This document shows, in pieces, positions 19,894 through 20,477 of a DNA stretch of 20,477 nucleotides (the stretch's first letter is position 1; every line of letters starts with the position of its first letter). The stretch is from a virus, in IMG/VR virus record IMGVR_UViG_3300004097_000082, positions 1 to 20,477 of that record; one strand, written 5' to 3'. A program made the translations under genes and the position numbers. Below the pieces are notes generated by a model. The model was not told where the DNA came from. It was given only the letters and a program-made list of their open reading frames with translations, and did not search any database.

Positions 19894-19921
19894 TTGACAT
19901 TTACATTTCATCTGATATGAT
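19894..19921 (+). promoter_or_regulatory. Sigma70-type promoter before the HNH gene, with overlapping operator-like palindrome
   Basis: TTGACA (19894-19899), 16-bp spacer, TATGAT (19916-19921) with an extended -10 TGA. The inverted repeat ATGATC-T-GATCAT (19917-19929) covers the -10 and the start region. The 14-base core TCTGATATGATCTG is shared with the promoter at 5554-5582. Confidence 0.85.
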
Positions 19922-19948
19922 CTGATCATTCATTTTTCAAGGAGTTCT

Positions 19949-20377
19949 ATGAAACGTTCAGAGTTGCCAGAAGGAATTGAAATTATTGATAATCGTGAAA
20001 AATGTGTTGTGATTGGCTGCAACAAAGTCGGTCAGCACATGGGACAATACCGCAAAGATGGATCAGTGGTTCGCCGAGCAACCTGTGATATGCATCATGG
20101 CCTTCGCTACAACATTGGTGGCTGGGAATACAAGCAATATCGCAAAGACTATTGTGAGAACAAAGATGGTCGCCTCGGTTTCGAATGTACTGCAACAATC
20201 ATCATGCAATTGATGCTTGACGTAGATCATATCGATGGAAACCCTGAGAACAATTCACAAGAAAACTTGCAAACTCTCTGCAAGAATTGCCACGCCTACA
20301 AGACTTGGGTCAATCAGGACGGTTTGACCGAAGGCCGAAAGACCTTGAAAGAAAAACGTAAACTCTCCAATCAGTGA
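19949..20377 (+). CDS. HNH endonuclease
   Basis: A 142-aa protein. The HNH core is LDVDHIDGNPENN (90-102) with D93 and H94, then NLQTLCKNCHAYKT (106-119) with C111, C114 and H115. Upstream cysteines and histidines (C19, C24, C46, H49) could form an additional zinc site, with C69 and C80 a second pair. HNH enzymes of this size in T4-like phages are often free-standing homing endonucleases, and others nick host DNA. Ribosome site AAGGAGTTC. It has its own host-type promoter and is followed 8 bp later by the start of another gene. Confidence 0.9.
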   Translation: MKRSELPEGIEIIDNREKCVVIGCNKVGQHMGQYRKDGSVVRRATCDMHHGLRYNIGGWEYKQYRKDYCENKDGRLGFECTATIIMQLMLDVDHIDGNPENNSQENLQTLCKNCHAYKTWVNQDGLTEGRKTLKEKRKLSNQ

Positions 20378-20385
20378 GGTATATT

Positions 20386-20477
20386 ATGATAGATAGAGAT
20401 CTTGAATTCCAGCTGGAAGAAAGACAACATCTCAAAGTTCTGCATCAATCAATGCAAATGCTCCGTGATGACTTGGC
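20386..20477 (+). CDS. Start of an unrecognised gene (3' end outside window)
   Basis: ATG at 20386, with GTGAGGT upstream, opens a frame of 30 codons that runs off the window. The visible part starts MIDRDLEFQLEERQHLKVLH and is a charged helix. No family can be assigned from so little. Confidence 0.6.
   Translation, partial: MIDRDLEFQLEERQHLKVLHQSMQMLRDDL

Overview
The window looks like part of the genome of a large tailed phage of the T4 type (contractile-tail myovirus) that infects a Gram-negative bacterium. All recognisable genes are on the + strand, tightly packed, often overlapping by a few bases, and AT-rich. The T4 replication block appears in its classic order: gp46 recombination nuclease subunit, gp45 sliding clamp, gp44 and gp62 clamp loader, then the RegA translational repressor. 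A DsbA-like late-promoter DNA-binding protein sits between gp45 and gp44. I see no tRNA, rRNA, insertion sequence, CRISPR array or minus-strand gene. The exact host and phage genus cannot be read from the sequence alone.

Layout. (1) 1-4280: the 3' end of a GMP reductase gene, gp46, an amidoligase-like protein, a peptide deformylase and a beta-rich probable structural protein, closed by a strong hairpin terminator. (2) 4305-5565: five small unrecognised genes. (3) 5598-9876: a two-gene module of an 890-aa protein with an HExxH motif and a VWA domain (CobT-like) and a CobS/MoxR-type AAA+ ATPase. Each has its own consensus sigma70-type promoter, and a terminator follows. (4) 9902-10920: a lone glycosyltransferase gene bracketed by two terminators. 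(5) 10951-14932: sliding clamp, Sm-like small protein, MltD-like lytic transglycosylase, DsbA-like protein, a small coiled-coil protein, gp44, gp62 and RegA. (6) 14952-17808: two unrecognised proteins, dUTPase, a zinc-ribbon protein, a small membrane protein and an M15-type endolysin. (7) 17809-20477: two small genes behind their own promoter, a Mom-like GNAT protein, two tiny membrane proteins, an HNH endonuclease and the start of one more gene.

How it works together. gp45/44/62 form the clamp and clamp loader. In T4 the clamp also activates late transcription, which fits the nearby DsbA-like gene and an exact TATAAATA T4-type late promoter before regA. GMP reductase and dUTPase serve nucleotide metabolism. 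The transglycosylase and endolysin serve cell-wall degradation. Six promoters share TTGACA or TTGATT, a 16-17 bp spacer and an extended -10 (TGn before the hexamer), so many units are probably read by unmodified host RNA polymerase. In at least one place, and perhaps three, a promoter lies so close to a terminator that new transcripts would begin inside the hairpin's 5' arm. Upstream transcripts would then be stopped and new ones would not. The most unusual content is the HExxH-VWA/AAA+ pair, the overlapping amidoligase and deformylase genes, and the Mom-like DNA-modification candidate.
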